Below are positions 34,991-46,644 of a DNA stretch of 64,000 nt, piece after piece. Position numbers and translations under genes: made by a program. The stretch comes from Jacaranda mimosifolia (lineage: Eukaryota; Streptophyta; Magnoliopsida; Lamiales; Bignoniaceae). The stretch's first letter is position 1. Each line of letters opens with the position of its first letter. The notes beneath the pieces are model-generated. The model was given only the letters and a program-made list of their open reading frames with translations, was not told where the DNA came from and did no database searches. The stretch is taken from the NCBI GenBank assembly GCA_018894105.1, contig CM032127.1:4001001-4065000 (forward strand), written 5' to 3'.

Positions 34991-35370
34991 TGCCACCCCT
35001 ATCAACAACTCCTCATGCTCCCCCTATCTCGACGCAGGATTTTCATCCAAAAACCAAGATAGAATAGACCAGAATAGAGAAGCATATACTACCAGTTGAA
35101 AATACCATTTGAGAGGAATCATACCCTATAGACACAAATTAACCTTATGTAGGTTGAATACTTAAACATCTGGATCAAGTCAAATTTAGAAAGTTCAGAA
35201 TACATATGAAAATGAGCATGCAACAAATGATACTTTTTCTCTCTCTTCATCAACAAAAAGGGTGAAGCTTGAGCAACAATAAACTTTATTTGTGAACATT
35301 CCAAAGGAGTAAGAGCAGCATCCGCCTTTTGAAAGGTAGAGCGTCCATTTTTTGAAAGCCAAATTCCTGC

Positions 35371-37059
35371 CTAAATGGAAATTTTGGAAATTCTAGACAC
35401 AATCCCTAATTTATCTCTTATTCTAATGAACTTGCTTTCTTCCAGTGCTTTTGGAAAAATATTTGCAAGTTGGTCCTCAGTTGGAATAAATGCAATAGAA
35501 ATATCACCCTTATACACATGATCACGCAAGAAATGATGTTTAATTTCACTGTGCTTAGTGTCTGAGTGTAATACTGGATTTTTTAAAATACTTATAACAC
35601 GATTACTATCGCAGAAGATAGGCACACAAGACACATTTACACCAAAGTCATGCAAGATACACTTCATTCATAGTACTTAGGTGCAACAATTGCCCAAGGC
35701 CATGTATTCTGCCTCATTTGTGGATAATGCAACTATACTTTACTTTTAAATGGGATTCCTTTGTATTGGACTGGAATCTAGCACATAAACATATTGAAAA
35801 CATAATATCTAGATGGCTAACAGTTAAATAGAGTAAGCTACCAATCATACCTCTGTAGACTTTCTCGTCTACATTATTACCTCCCTTATCAAGTTCCAGT
35901 CTAGTATTTGTACTCATGAGAGTGTTTGCAGGGTTGCATTCACTCATTCCAAACTTCTTTGGAAGCTCTTTTGTATACTTTTCTTGAAAGATGAATGTTC
36001 CTTTCTGAGTTTGCTTCACTCAAAGTCCCAAGAAGAAAATGAGCTTTCTCATTAAGCTCATTTCAAATTCTTGTTTCACTTTCTCAGCAATCTCTTGACA
36101 AAGTAGATCATTAGTAGCACCAAACATAATGTCATCAACGTATATTTGAACAATGAGAGAACTATTTTCTTGGTACTTAGTGAACAATGTGATATCTAAG
36201 ATTCCAATAGAAAAATCATTATATTACTTATGAGAAAGTTGCGCAAATGATCATACCAAGCCCTTGGGTCTTGTTTTAATCCATATAAACCCTTTTTTAG
36301 TTTAAAAACATGATGAGGAAAACTTTGATTTTTGAAACCGGGCAATTACTCTACATAAACTTCTTCTTTTATGAATTCGTTTAGAAAAGCACATTTTATG
36401 TCCATTTGATAGAGCTAAAACTTTTTATGAGATGCTAAGGCAAGAAGCATTCTAATTGATTCTAACCTTGCAACTAGAGCAAATGTTTCACTATAGTCAA
36501 TGCCTTCCTGTTGACTGTAGCCTTTTGCAAGTAGTCTAGCTTTGTTCCTACTAACTTTATTGGTTTCATCTAGCTTATTTCTGAATACCCACTTGGTAAC
36601 AATGACCGGATGGCCTGATGGCTTTTCTACCAGGTTCCAGACTTCATTCTTTTCAATTTGAGCTAGTTCTTCCTTCATCGCTTCGATCCAGAATGGATCT
36701 TTTAGTACCTCTTTAACGTCCTTAGGTTCAATCATTGAAATAAGGGCACAATTGGATTCATTTGGTGGAACCTGTCTGGCTTTGGATCTGGTAGTTATTC
36801 TAGCTTGTAGATCTCCAATAATGTTGACAGTACGGTGACTGGAAGCATGTTTGAATTTTTCGGTTCTTTGTTAAACCCTTTTTAATGGCTCGCTAGAATC
36901 AAGTTCATCAGTGGAATATGTTTCCTCAAATGATTCCAGTTCCTCTTGATTTGATGTTGATGGTTCAGGGTCCAAAATTTTAATTGGTTCTTCGAATCCT
37001 ACAACTTCTTTGCTCAAGGTTTTCGTGGCATAAGATGGATTAGTTTCATCAAACGACAA
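35371..37059 (-). pseudogene. pol: copia pol fragment (RT and RNase H), broken
   Basis: On minus, from 37059: the linker MSFDETNPSYATKTLSKEVV, then RT from 36735 ([48 protein letters not shown]), the catalytic region near 36135 (YVDD followed by IMFGATN), KFGMSECNPANTLMST near 35940, and the RNase H tail with DTKHSEIKHHFLRDHV near 35570. About 200 bp of N-terminal RNase H present in the 45-kb copy is deleted near 35730-35750. Several stops. SIRE/Maximus-type affiliation is inferred from the YVDDIIFG and EFEMSLMRKL motifs shared with the parent. Confidence 0.88.
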
Positions 37060-37750
37060 ACTTCATGTATGACTCAACTTTCTTAATTCTCAAAATTTTT
37101 CAGCAAACAAGGTCCTTTATTTCATACACTTTTTCTGTTCTTCATACATGTCAAATTTTGTTAGAATTGTCTGATCCGCAAAAGGATACGAGAAACATAT
37201 AAGAAAATAAATATTATTTCCTAATTGTATCAAAACTTAAATATTTGTTAAATCCATGTTTATTATTAACAGAATTAATGATCTCCCGACAAACTAAATC
37301 CCAAGATAATAATATTCTATGTTTAGATTGAGAAAACTAGTGAAGGAAAAATTATATATATATATATATGCAAAAATTAAAGTAGAAAATTATATTATTT
37401 AAAGCAAGAAAAAAAAAATTCTCTAACATTTTATTCTTTAAACTTCAAGATCCATACACGGTGTAAAGCAAAAATATATGATAAAATCCTTTTTATAAGT
37501 ACAATATTACTAATTATAATAAAGGAATAAACCGGTACATTAGAAACCATTACAACATTATTAATTAATATTGTGATCTTATTTGAAGTTCACAAAATTA
37601 AACTAAAAGAGGTACATATATAACAAGTTACAGTATACTTAATATATCTTTTCAAGTGCCAACGATCAGATTAACTGAGAGGACTGTAGGGTGTAGGAAT
37701 GACTATCAAATTTTCTTTCCTTCCAACAACAATTCCTTCAGCATCAGATT
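37060..37750. other. No gene recognised; junction side of the copia truncation
   Basis: Copia homology stops abruptly near 37060. The following 690 bp is AT-rich with an AT run at 37351-37369 and no motif I recognise. Confidence 0.4.
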
Positions 37751-37754
37751 TTTA

Positions 37755-38450
37755 CAAGTGCCCGTTTGCTTTTGTTTTCAAAGAGGAGAAAATGAAAATA
37801 GAAAATTATCAATTTTTCCCTATTTTTACAGATATTTTCATTTTCACCATATTTTTCTAAACACGCTATTACATTTTCTCTCTATTTTCACTTTTTATTT
37901 TTCTTACTCACATTTACGTGACTTTTAATACAAAACACTATATTTCCAAATATAACTCATTTGCAATCCTACATAATCATTACATTTTAAACAAAAACTT
38001 CAAACAACATTTCATTTTCAAAACCACATTTATAACTAACTTTTGACTGTTCTTTTTCACCAAAAAATGAAAATGCCTCCAAAAAACAAATTCAAATGGC
38101 CCCTAAGTGCCCATTCAGTTTTATTTTCATTTCCAGTTTCCATTTTTATTATTTACAAAATGTTGAAAAGTAGTTAGTGGAATGAGTTGAAAATGAGTTT
38201 ATATTTAGATAGATTATTAGAAAAGTAATGATTATGTTGGGTTTAATAGGTTGTACATGGAGAAAGAGAGAGAAATATATATATATATATTATATTATTG
38301 GAAGAAAATATAGAGATTTTTGGGGAATGAGTTTTGAAAATGAAAATGAAGTCGGGTGAAAATATAAAAAAATGATTTGTTTCATTTTTCAAATAGTAGA
38401 AATGTAAAAAAAAGTTTTGAAATTCCATAAACAAATTTGATGTATTGAAA
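37755..38450. mobile_element. Two adjoining MITE-like units with GTGCCC(G/A)TT ends
   Basis: Unit one starts GTGCCCGTTTGCTTTTGTTTT at 37759 and ends near 38104; its right end on the opposite strand is GGGGCCATTTGAATTTG. Unit two begins at 38107 with GTGCCCATTCAGTTTTATTT and has no clear right end. Both resemble the termini of the MITE at 39927. TSDs are not clean, so boundaries are tentative. Confidence 0.4.
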
Positions 38451-38636
38451 TTTGGACTTTAATTAACAAATCAAAATCGTGTCAAATCGGATTCATAGTC
38501 ATCTTTAAATATACAATGTAGAATAACAATTCAAGTGTAATCGACACATTAGGCATTAATAGTTGTTATCGTTATCGAGGCCAAGGCCCCATAGCAAAAT
38601 GGGTCACGTGACAAACAACACATATTCATGCAAAAG

Positions 38637-39351
38637 CAATGTTTTTAAAATTGGATTGGATAAAGAACCAGTGACGCGCGTTACTGATTACTGGTTCAAC
38701 TAATTGGACCATTAGTTCGACTGTTATAATATCATAATGACGTAATAATTATATTTAATTTTATAAATATATATAATATTTTAATATTAACAAAAAATAA
38801 AACTTCCAATGATATAGAAAGAATATTATTTGAAAAAATTTCAACTTACTTACTTTTAAGTACGTTTTTTAGAGAAAAAAATATTATTTCGCAATTAGTC
38901 AACTATAAATAAATAAAAAATAATATTTCATATTAATTTAAGTAATAATTCATTTCATATCAACTCCAAGTAAAGAAAAATTCTTCTATGCTAAATATTC
39001 AACATAATTTAAGAAAGATTAAATAAAATAAAACAACAAATTAAACATAAGTATTTACATATAACTGCCACTTAATTAAATTTCAAGAAAATAAATTCAT
39101 GTTTCAAAAAATTACATGTCCAAAATCTTTAATCATCATCTTTCAACTCATAATTTTTTTGTTTTTACATTAAAAAAAAATAGTGAACGGGTCAAAAACC
39201 AGTTGAACTAGTACCGGTTTAATTGGTTTTTTATTTGTTTTGACTGGTCCAACATGTCATCGATTTTTATGCTTGAATCGAACTGGATTGACCTTCGATC
39301 ACCGGTCGGACCAATTGGATTGGCCGGTCCGATTTGATTGTGAAAACATTG
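38637..39351. mobile_element. Non-autonomous hAT element, 715 bp
   Basis: Termini CAATGTTTT and AAAACATTG are perfect 9-bp inverted repeats, continued imperfectly. The 8-bp TSD TGCAAAAG is perfect at 38629-38636 and 39352-39359. The right subterminal zone is rich in ACCGGT/CCGGTC and CCAATTGG motifs. No coding frame. Confidence 0.88.
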
Positions 39352-39359
39352 TGCAAAAG

Positions 39360-39926
39360 AGAAAGGGGGGAAGTTTTCGAAGTGCAAGACCATAAGTTCG
39401 ACTTTATTGACGTATTTTCCCAACCAAGAAAGACTTTATATGATTTCACTTGGACGGACTGTAGATTATCGGAACTAAGAAAAGTCCATTATTTCTTGAG
39501 ACAACAATTCCTTCCATTTCAGTCATGCCGACATCATTAGGAGTCATTCCTTCAGGCATTTTCCAATCAAAGTGATAGAGAAGTTGAACCCGTGAACTTT
39601 TATAAGCTCAACGGACTGGGAAAATTTTAGAAGAAGAAGGAAAGTCTGAGATTTGATTATGAAAATTATAAAAGTCTGAGATTTGATTATGAAAATTATA
39701 CTGGCAATAGGGCATAATCCAGAGTTAATTCATTGTACTTGTGTGCGTCCTGTCATGTCTGGCTGCTGAATTTGAATTGACGATTGCCACTTGATACAAC
39801 ACTTTTATCTATTTTCATGTTATACTTTTGTCTATTTTTTTGTAGGGTACAAATTGTTCCATTTTATTTTCTTAATGAGAATAATTGATTTAGGGAATTT
39901 TTCCCTTCTTCCAAAATTTATGCTAA
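39360..39926. other. Low-copy-looking spacer with a perfect 30-bp tandem duplication
   Basis: This stretch has no paralogue elsewhere in the window. A frame reads across 39380-39540 without a recognisable domain. Positions 39641-39670 are repeated exactly at 39671-39700. It may be a fragment of the pre-insertion locus; no gene is claimed. Confidence 0.45.
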
Positions 39927-40286
39927 GAGCCCGTTTGGTTTTATTTTTAGAGTCATTTCAATTGTTACACATTTTTAAAAAATTAAAAAGGTAGTTATGA
40001 ATTGGAAATGAAAATAAAAATAAAAATATGTTTGGATTAAATGTTGGAAAGTAATGATTAAAATAAGTATATGATTAAAAAATAGGTTGATATATATATA
40101 TATACATATATATATGTTTAAATTTGAATTTGATTGATGTGATAGTAGGAGGATACAGTAGGTTTCGAAAGAATTTAAAAATAAATAAAAAAGAATATTT
40201 TGAATGAAAATAAATCGAAAGTGTTTTCAATTTTTATTTTGTAATGAAAATGAAAAGAAGAATTGCAAAATAAAACGAACAGACCT
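39927..40286. mobile_element. Tourist-like MITE, 360 bp
   Basis: Termini GAGCCCGTTTGGTTTTATTT and, on the opposite strand, AGGTCTGTTCGTTTTATTT are imperfect inverted repeats. TSD TAA at 39924-39926 and 40287-40289 fits PIF/Harbinger. Confidence 0.6.
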
Positions 40287-40504
40287 TAAATGTTTCTAAC
40301 TATCAATGGCAGTCATGAAAGCTCTATCCATTGTGAATACTTTCTCTTCTACTGTTTATAATTTTCTCTATTGATTGCTAACTTCATAATATATGATGAA
40401 TTCAAAAGGATATGTTTGGAGGCTTGGAGCAGTCGCTTTATAATTTAAATTTACCTCAGCTATTTTCACTAAGTGTGCGGCTGTCCGAATTTAATTTTTA
40501 ATTT

Positions 40505-40603
40505 ATGTTTTTTTTTATTTATTTATACACATGCAGGAGTTCGTTCAGCCTCGAACTCCTAACATTCCACATTATATGACCACTGGGCCAGAAGCCACTC
40601 GGC
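40505..40603 (-). mobile_element. tRNA-derived SINE, copy 2
   Basis: On minus, box A TGGCCCAGTGG fits the TRGCNNAGYGG consensus exactly, and box B-like GAGTTCGAGGC follows. The 9-bp direct repeat TTTTAATTT flanks it (40496-40504 and 40604-40612). It is the same insertion event as copy 1, carried by duplication. Confidence 0.7.
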
Positions 40604-40889
40604 TTTTAATTTTCTTGGCCACATGCTATTTAATTTCAACCCTCTCCTGTTTCTAAATTACTAGGTAAGGTTTGGTTATTTTTTTATTATATGCTTCGAG
40701 AGAATGAATTTTAGAAGTGGGGTTAGAGAATGCGAAGATTGTATTGAGGAATGCGATGAATGTTTGTTTAGTGTCTATTTGGTTTTGTTTTCACAGGGCA
40801 TTTTAATTTTCTCTAGGAAAAAAAAAAGAGGAAGCTATTAACTTCTCCACCCATCTCAAAACATTTTCCCAAACACACGTTTATACTCT

Positions 40890-40908
40890 CCCCCCCCCCC
40901 CCCCCCCC
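40890..40908. repeat. C homopolymer, ~19 bp
   Basis: An uninterrupted run of C inside the R2 Tourist-like element, absent at the matching site near 24998. It is prone to sequencing and assembly error. Confidence 0.9.
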
Positions 40909-41273
40909 GCCTTTTTACACCTTATTTTCTCCTATTTTCATTTCACAACTTTTGATACAAAATCACAATATCCAAATACATCTCATTTTCAACCCAACAC
41001 AATCATTTCATTTCAGGAAAAACATCCAAACAACATTTATTTTCAAATCTAAACTCGTAACTAACTTTTCATTTTTTAAATTTGGCAAAAAATAGAAAAC
41101 GGCTTTGAAAACATATCCAAATGGGCTCTTATATTTTTAAAAGTAATTAGAAAATTATTTAGAGGAGTTTTGATATGTTTGTTTATATTTCAGGACAAAC
41201 AATTTTTACTATAACAGTCAAATCAATAATTTTTTTTTTATTAGATTTTTAGGATGAAAAGGAAATTGAGTAA

Positions 41274-41275
<2 letters not shown>

Positions 41276-41336
<61 letters not shown>
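41276..41336. repeat. (ATT)n microsatellite, ~20 units
   Basis: Near-perfect ATT trinucleotide run inside the same element. The paralogue near 25360-25370 has no such expansion. Confidence 0.95.
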
Positions 41337-41338
<2 letters not shown>

Positions 41339-41784
41339 GTTTGGAAAAATTTGGGGATAATGAATGATTAGAAAAAATGTGTTTTATAAATTTATTTTGA
41401 CATTTTGAAGAAAAAGTAAATATATATTTAATTTTATTTTGACAAAAGAAAATTCTTTTAATAAACATAATCAAACAAAGCCCCAGTTATTTTATTCCAT
41501 GATTACCTTGACTAAGGTACAGTACTTGTGCAATATTCCAAAGGTGATAGTTAGGCTTTTCCAAACGTGATGTTTAGACTTTTCCAGACATGATGTTTTG
41601 GCACTTCAAACTCTCTTTGATAATTAAAAAGTGGGTGGTTGTTGTAAAGATATATATACCGCGCGAATAGATTGAATTTATTTCATTAATATATGTATTT
41701 GATTAATTTATACAAAATCTATACTGATATTCATATTCAACGGATATTTAGGTAAAAATATCTGAAGCACTACAAGAAAACTGC

Positions 41785-42160
41785 CTTTCACCAACGGAAA
41801 AATCCGTCGGTAATTGAGTTTACCGACAGATTTACCAACGAAAATTATCCGTTGGCAATAACCCCGCTAGTAAATTTTACCAATGAATTTTAAGTCCATC
41901 AATAATAATTACCAATTGATTTTCTGACGAATTTTTTGTTGGCAAATTTGGTATTGACATTGGTCACATTACCAACAAAAATCCATCAGTAAAAATTTAC
42001 CAACTGATTTTCCCTCGGTAAATTTAGTTTTTTTTTCCCATTGGTAATCCGTCGGTAATATTTACCAACTAATTTTCCATTGGTAAAGTTAGTCTTTTTC
42101 TTTTTCTTTTTTTTTTTAAAATTTTGATTAACAATCGTCGGTAATTTTGGTTGGAAAATT
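41785..42160. repeat. CACTA subterminal repeats (CCGTCGGTAA type)
   Basis: About fifteen imperfect copies in both orientations of a (A/C)CGTCGGTAA(A/T)TTTACC motif lie just inside the terminus. In En/Spm these are the binding sites of the element's DNA-binding protein. Confidence 0.85.
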
Positions 42161-42632
42161 TTTCTTTTTTGTGTATAATTGTTTAAATAAAATTTTAATA
42201 AAATATAACAATTTAATCTACTAATTGATGCTCAATACATCAAAAACTTAAAATACATTAAGTATCAATTCTTTACCAAATAATATTAACCACACAGTTT
42301 CAACAAACCAAAACTTCAAAAATCATGACAATTTTAACAAACTAATTCAACACAACTATAACTCAACAAACATAACTTCAATAATTTACAAACTCTAATA
42401 AAACCACAATGCAAAATCACAATGTCAAAAAGCTAAAACTTCAACAAACCATTCAACAACCAATTCTACATAAAATGCAAGCCAAAAAAGTACCAAGTTC
42501 ACAAAGTCACAAACTCCATAAAACCACAACACAAAACCATAACTTCAAAAAACTATTCAACAACTAGATCACATAAAATGCAAGTCAAAAGTACCATAAT
42601 ATCCAAGTGAAAACACATGCAACTATTGCCTT
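42161..42632. other. CACTA interior, AT-rich, no gene
   Basis: A low-complexity stretch rich in AACTTCAACAAACC and CACAAAACCA-type phrases between the subterminal repeats and the ORF1 remnant. It may be intron or UTR. Confidence 0.45.
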
Positions 42633-42961
42633 AACTCTTCTCTATTTGTGAGTCTTTACCACCTTGATCTTCTTTTGTTGTTGAATTGCTCTTTCCAACA
42701 TCTTGGATCAATTTCTTAATAATTTCTTCAAGTGAAGAGGACACTCGAGGTGGTTCTTGTTGTTGCAATGGCCTTTGAATATCTTCTTCTTTCTTCTAAT
42801 TTCTTCCTCTCTTTTTCTCATAGCTTCCTCCTCTCAAAATTAACCCCTCTCTCCACATTTATGTTAGATGTTTTTGCTTCCACATTTGTAATCGACCTTG
42901 CTGCAAGTTGCCCTTGTCCGCTACCCCTAGAGCCTCTTCCTCTTCTTCCTCTTGTTGTCAT
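42633..42961 (-). pseudogene. CACTA ORF1-like remnant (arginine-rich N-terminus, charged coiled coil)
   Basis: On minus, an ATG at 42961 starts MTTRGRRGRGSRGSGQGQLA, then a charged stretch (KEERKK-like, with a stop) leads in another frame to EIIKKLIQDVGKSNSTTKED and a TAA at 42633. The RG-rich start plus a coiled, glutamine-bearing tail resembles the first and last exons of the plant CACTA Transposase_24 type protein with the middle removed. The identity is inferred from context as much as from sequence. It is frameshifted and non-functional. Confidence 0.45.
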
Positions 42962-43499
42962 CTTGCAGAAAAGTATAATAGATAAATATTAGTGGAAATT
43001 AATTTTTTATAATTTTAGAAAAGTGTAAAAAGATAAATTTTTTACTAATGTATAATGATATAATACCAAAAGCGGACATAAACAATTTTGAGGAAAATGA
43101 TATCATATAACTAAATGCAATCATGCGAGCATAGATATTCAAATAAGAGAATACAAAGTAAAGAATACAAAGTAAAAGAAATTACAAAACTTCCAACACC
43201 AAACAACCAACTACTATAAGTAAGATTTGAAGAGAATCAAAGACCAACTATGAATATAATGATTGAATTAACAAAACTTAATCTTCATAATCTAAGTTAT
43301 CATCACTATTAAAATTTTCAACTATTAATCTTCGTAATCTAAGTTATATATGTATATTCCCAACCCACTTGAGTACTATTCATATGAGTAGCATATAAGG
43401 CAAGAACTTGTTAAGGGAAAAAAAAAATACTTTACAAGAACTTATAATATACTTTACAAATAATCTCAAAGAATAAAAAAGAGAAAGAACACCAAAAGC

Positions 43500-43885
43500 A
43501 ACCATTGAAGCATCACAAGGCATGATGCATATAGTTAAAACTCAAAATATCGACTACAAAACTCATAAACACGATTGATATAATTATAACTCCATTGAAG
43601 CATCACAAAGCATAATCCGTATAACTACAACTCAACATATTGACTACATAAATCATAAACATGATTGATATAATTATAACTCCATTGAAGCTTCACAAAG
43701 CATGATCCATATAACTACAACTCAAAATATTAACTACATAATTCAAAAACATGATTGATATAATTATAACTCCATTGAAGCATCATAAAGCATAATCCAT
43801 ATAATTACAACTCAAAATATTGACAACATAACTCATAAAAACAATTCATATAATTATAACTCCATTGAAGCATCACAAAGCAAAT
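43500..43885. repeat. 90-bp tandem array, ~4.3 copies
   Basis: The box GATTGATATAATTATAACTC recurs at 43573, 43663, 43753 and (slightly changed) 43843, exactly 90 bp apart. Each unit also contains CCATTGAAGCATCACAAAGC and AACTACAACTCAA(A/C)ATAT. It lies at the truncated right side of the CACTA fragment. Confidence 0.95.
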
Positions 43886-43935
43886 TATTGGAATATAATT
43901 CAACTATGAGAGAAATGATATATACATACATACAT

Positions 43936-44445
43936 TGTGAGTGATTATATGCCTAAGAGGGTGGGAGGGATTTTAATGCAGCAGAAGTTTATCACTCAAA
44001 ATACTTTTTGGCCTTTCAAAAATTGTTTAAGTTTTTTGTAGAAAACTATTTTAGTTACTGATGGAATTTTGTAAATACCAGTTAAGATACCAGTTAAAAG
44101 GTTATCAATTTGGAAGAGGATACTAGGAAAAGGAAAGAAGCCATTAGTCAATCATTTCATATATTACATTCATTGAATCTAGCCATGATGAGCATAGGTT
44201 TAAATTTAAGATCAGCAACATGTTTTTCCTTCCATAAATAAAAGATGTGATGTGCTAAATCAAATATAAAGATATGCTGTTAAAATCAATATAAGGAAAG
44301 ATAAGTTCCAGACAGCACAAGATAATTTTCAAACAACATAAGGCAAGTTCCAACAGATTTGCGGGATTAATTCACATTAATCATGCTACAAATATTATCA
44401 CATTCAAAACTCTAATACTTATGCAAAATCATCAAAAGGTTAACA
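43936..44445 (-). repeat. 3' LTR of the SIRE-type element, internally deleted
   Basis: It is 510 bp against 1807 bp for the 5' LTR. Homology jumps from the counterpart of about 50000 to that of about 51298, so some 1.3 kb is missing, including the putative promoter. It ends TTAACA, followed by ATCTCCCCCTTTTTG, the polypurine tract on minus (44446-44460). Confidence 0.88.
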
Positions 44446-44889
44446 ATCTCCCCCTTTTTGATGATGACAATAAAATTTGATTCATGAAAGTAGAAAGACA
44501 TCACCTGGTCTTCCTCTGTTTGTATTCCTCGGTAGATCCTCAAGCTCCCCCTATCTTAATGCAGGATTTTTATCCTAAACCAAGATAAAATATACCAGAA
44601 TAGAGAAGCATATACTACCAATCGAAAATACCAGTTGAGAGGAATCATATCTCATAGACACAAATTAAGCTTATGTAGGTCAAATACTTAAACATGTGGA
44701 TCAAGTCAAATTTAGAAAGTTCAGAATGCATATGGTATGCACATGCGGCAAATGATATTTTTTCTCTCCGTTCATCAACAAAAGGGGTCAAACTTATGCA
44801 ACAATAAACTTTCTTTGCAAACATTCCAAAGGAGTAAGAGCAGCGTCCACATTTTGAAAGGCAGAGCGTCCGCTTTTTGAAAGCCAAAT

Positions 44890-46440
44890 TCCTGCCTAAA
44901 TGGAAATTCTAGACACAATCCCCAATTTATCTCTTATTCTAGTGAACTTGCTTTCTTCTAGTGTTTTTGTAAAAATATTCACAAGTTGGTCCTCTGTTGG
45001 AATAAATTCAATAGAAATATCACCCTTATGCACATGATCACGCAAGAAATGATGTTTAATTTTCACTGTGCTTAGTACATGAGTGTAATACTAGATTTTT
45101 GGAAATAATTATAGCACTGTTACTATCACAAAAGATAGGCACACAAGATACATTTATACCAAATCATGCAAGGTATGCTATATTCATAGTACCTAGGTGC
45201 AGCAATTGCCCAAGGCCATGTATTCTACCTCGGTTGTGGATAAGACAGCTGCACTTTGCTTTTTACTACACCATAAAACCAGGCAATTTTCCAAAAATTG
45301 ACAACCACCACTGGTTCTTTTCCTATCTATCTTGCAACCAACACAATCCGCATCAGAATAGCTTATGAATTTAAAGGATTTAGAATGTAGATACCATAAG
45401 CCATAATTGGATCTTCCCTTAAGATATCTCATTATCCTTTTCACAGCATTTAAATGGGATTTCTATGGATTGGACTGAAATCTAGCACATAAGCATGTTG
45501 AAAACATAATATCTAGATAGCTAGTAGTTAAATAGAGTAAGCTAGCAATCATAACTCTGTAGACTTTCTCATTTACATGCTTACTGCCCTTATCAAGTTC
45601 CAGTTTGGTATTTGTACTCATGAGAGTGATTGCAGGGTTGCATTAACTCATTTCAAACTTCTTTAGAAGCTCTTTTGTATATTTTTTTTGAGAGATGAAT
45701 GTCCCTTTTTGAGTTTGCTTCCTTCAAAGTCCCAAGAAGAAATTGAGCTTTCTCATTAAGCTCATTTCAAATTCTTGTTTCACTTTCTCAGCAAACTCTT
45801 GACAAAGTAGATCATTAGTAGCACCAAAGATAATGTCATCAACGTATATTTGAACAACGAGAGAACTATTTTCTTGGTGCTTAGTGAACAATGTGGTATC
45901 TAAGATTCCAATAGAAAAATCATTATATTGTTCATAAGAAAGCTGTGCAAATGACCATACCAAGCCCCTAGGTCTTGTTTTAATCCATATAAACCCTTTT
46001 TTAGTTTAAAAACATGATGGGAAAAACTTTGGCTTTTAAAATCGAGCAGTTGCTCTACATAAACTTCTTCTTTTATGAATCCATTTAGAAAAGCATTTTT
46101 TATGTCCATTTGATGGAGCTAAAACTTTATATGAGATGCAAAGCCAAGAAGCATTCTAATTGATTCTAACCTTGCAACTGGAGCAAATGTTTTGTTGTAG
46201 TCAATGCCCTTTTGTTGACTGTAGCCTTTTGCTACTAGTCTAGTTTTGTTCCTTGTAACTTTACCAGTTTCATCTAACTTATTTCTGAATACCCACTTGT
46301 TAACAATGATTGGATGGCCTAATGGCCTTTCTACCAGATTCTGAACTTCATTCTTTTCAAATTAAGCTAGTTCTTCCTTCATCGCTTCAATTCAAAATGG
46401 ATCTTTAGGTACCTCTTTAACATCCTTAGGTTCAATAATT
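44890..46440 (-). pseudogene. pol: copia reverse transcriptase and RNase H, broken
   Basis: On minus, RT runs from about 46440. MDIKNAFLNGFIKEEVYVEQ (46109 down) carries the first catalytic Asp region, KKGLYGLKQDLGAWYGHL follows, and IYVDDIIFGATNDLLCQEF has the intact YVDD near 45845. EFEMSLMRKLNFFLGL is the SIRE/Opie-like signature. RNase H follows with MKRIMRYLKGRSNYGLWY (45444), SYSDADCVGC (catalytic Asp), STTEVEYMAL (catalytic Glu), then a decayed DTKHSEIK-type tail to about 44900. Frame breaks separate all parts. Confidence 0.9.
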
Positions 46441-46644
46441 GAAATAAAGGATAAAGGCATAGTTGGATTCATTTGGTGGAACTTATTTGGCTTTGGTTTT
46501 GGTAGTTATTCTAGCTTGTGGATCTCCAATAATTTTATCAATCGGGTGACTGGAAGCATGTTCGAATTTTTTGGTTCTTTGTTAAACCTTTTTTACTGAC
46601 TCGCTAGAATTCAGTTCATCAGTGGAATTTGTTTCCCCAAATGA

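Larger units (their letters stand above)
29020..35001 (-). mobile_element. hAT transposon, 5982 bp, formerly autonomous
   Basis: Termini TAGGGGTGGCAATT and AATTGCCACCCCTA are inverted. The flanking 8-bp sites TCAGCAGC (29012-29019) and TCAACAAC (35002-35009) match at 6 of 8 positions, a decayed TSD. The paralogous copia copy near 44523-44550 shows the uninterrupted target. Subterminal zones are rich in AACCCAACCC/GGGTTGGGTT repeats. It encodes a decayed transposase on minus. Confidence 0.9.
28445..37060 (-). mobile_element. SIRE-type copia relic, 5'-truncated, split by a hAT element
   Basis: The low-coordinate part (28445-29011) is the 3' LTR and 3' UTR, and 35010-37060 continues the same element through RNase H and RT to the integrase-RT linker; homology to the copy at 43936-46770 is collinear. 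Gag, most of integrase and the 5' LTR are missing. The hAT at 29020-35001 separates the two parts. About 50 bp to the left of the 3' LTR is also shared with the other copy, so this is a duplicated segment rather than an independent insertion. Confidence 0.85.
40674..41486. mobile_element. Tourist/PIF-Harbinger-like element, copy in R2
   Basis: Same insertion as 24777-25571: starts GGTAAGGTTTGGTT and ends CAAAGCCCCAG before TTA. It has gained a C homopolymer (about 40890-40908) and an (ATT)n tract (41276-41336), which copy 1 lacks. Confidence 0.6.
40340..41767. repeat. Repeat family R, copy 2
   Basis: Collinear with copy 1 (24577-25990), including the SINE and Tourist-like insertions, and with copies 3 and 4 at its left. 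It is cut on the right by the CACTA end at 41768. Confidence 0.8.
41768..43885. mobile_element. CACTA element fragment with an intact left terminus
   Basis: It begins with the canonical CACTACAAGAAAACTGCC. A subterminal zone of CCGTCGGTAA/TTACCGACGG-type repeats (41785-42160) follows, then non-coding sequence, fragments of an ORF1-like protein on minus and a 90-bp tandem array. No matching right terminus (TTTTCTTGTAGTG) is found before the next element, so the right side is lost or rearranged. Confidence 0.85.

Noticed and set aside
37656..37928. Serine/phenylalanine-rich 90-codon ORF
   Set aside because: It lies over the end of a MITE-like unit with low-complexity composition.
39380..39540. 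Exon of a host gene on plus
   Set aside because: The frame has no recognisable domain and no matching splice partners nearby; kept as an unexplained spacer.
41241..41474. Isoleucine-rich open frame
   Set aside because: It is a translation of the ATT microsatellite.
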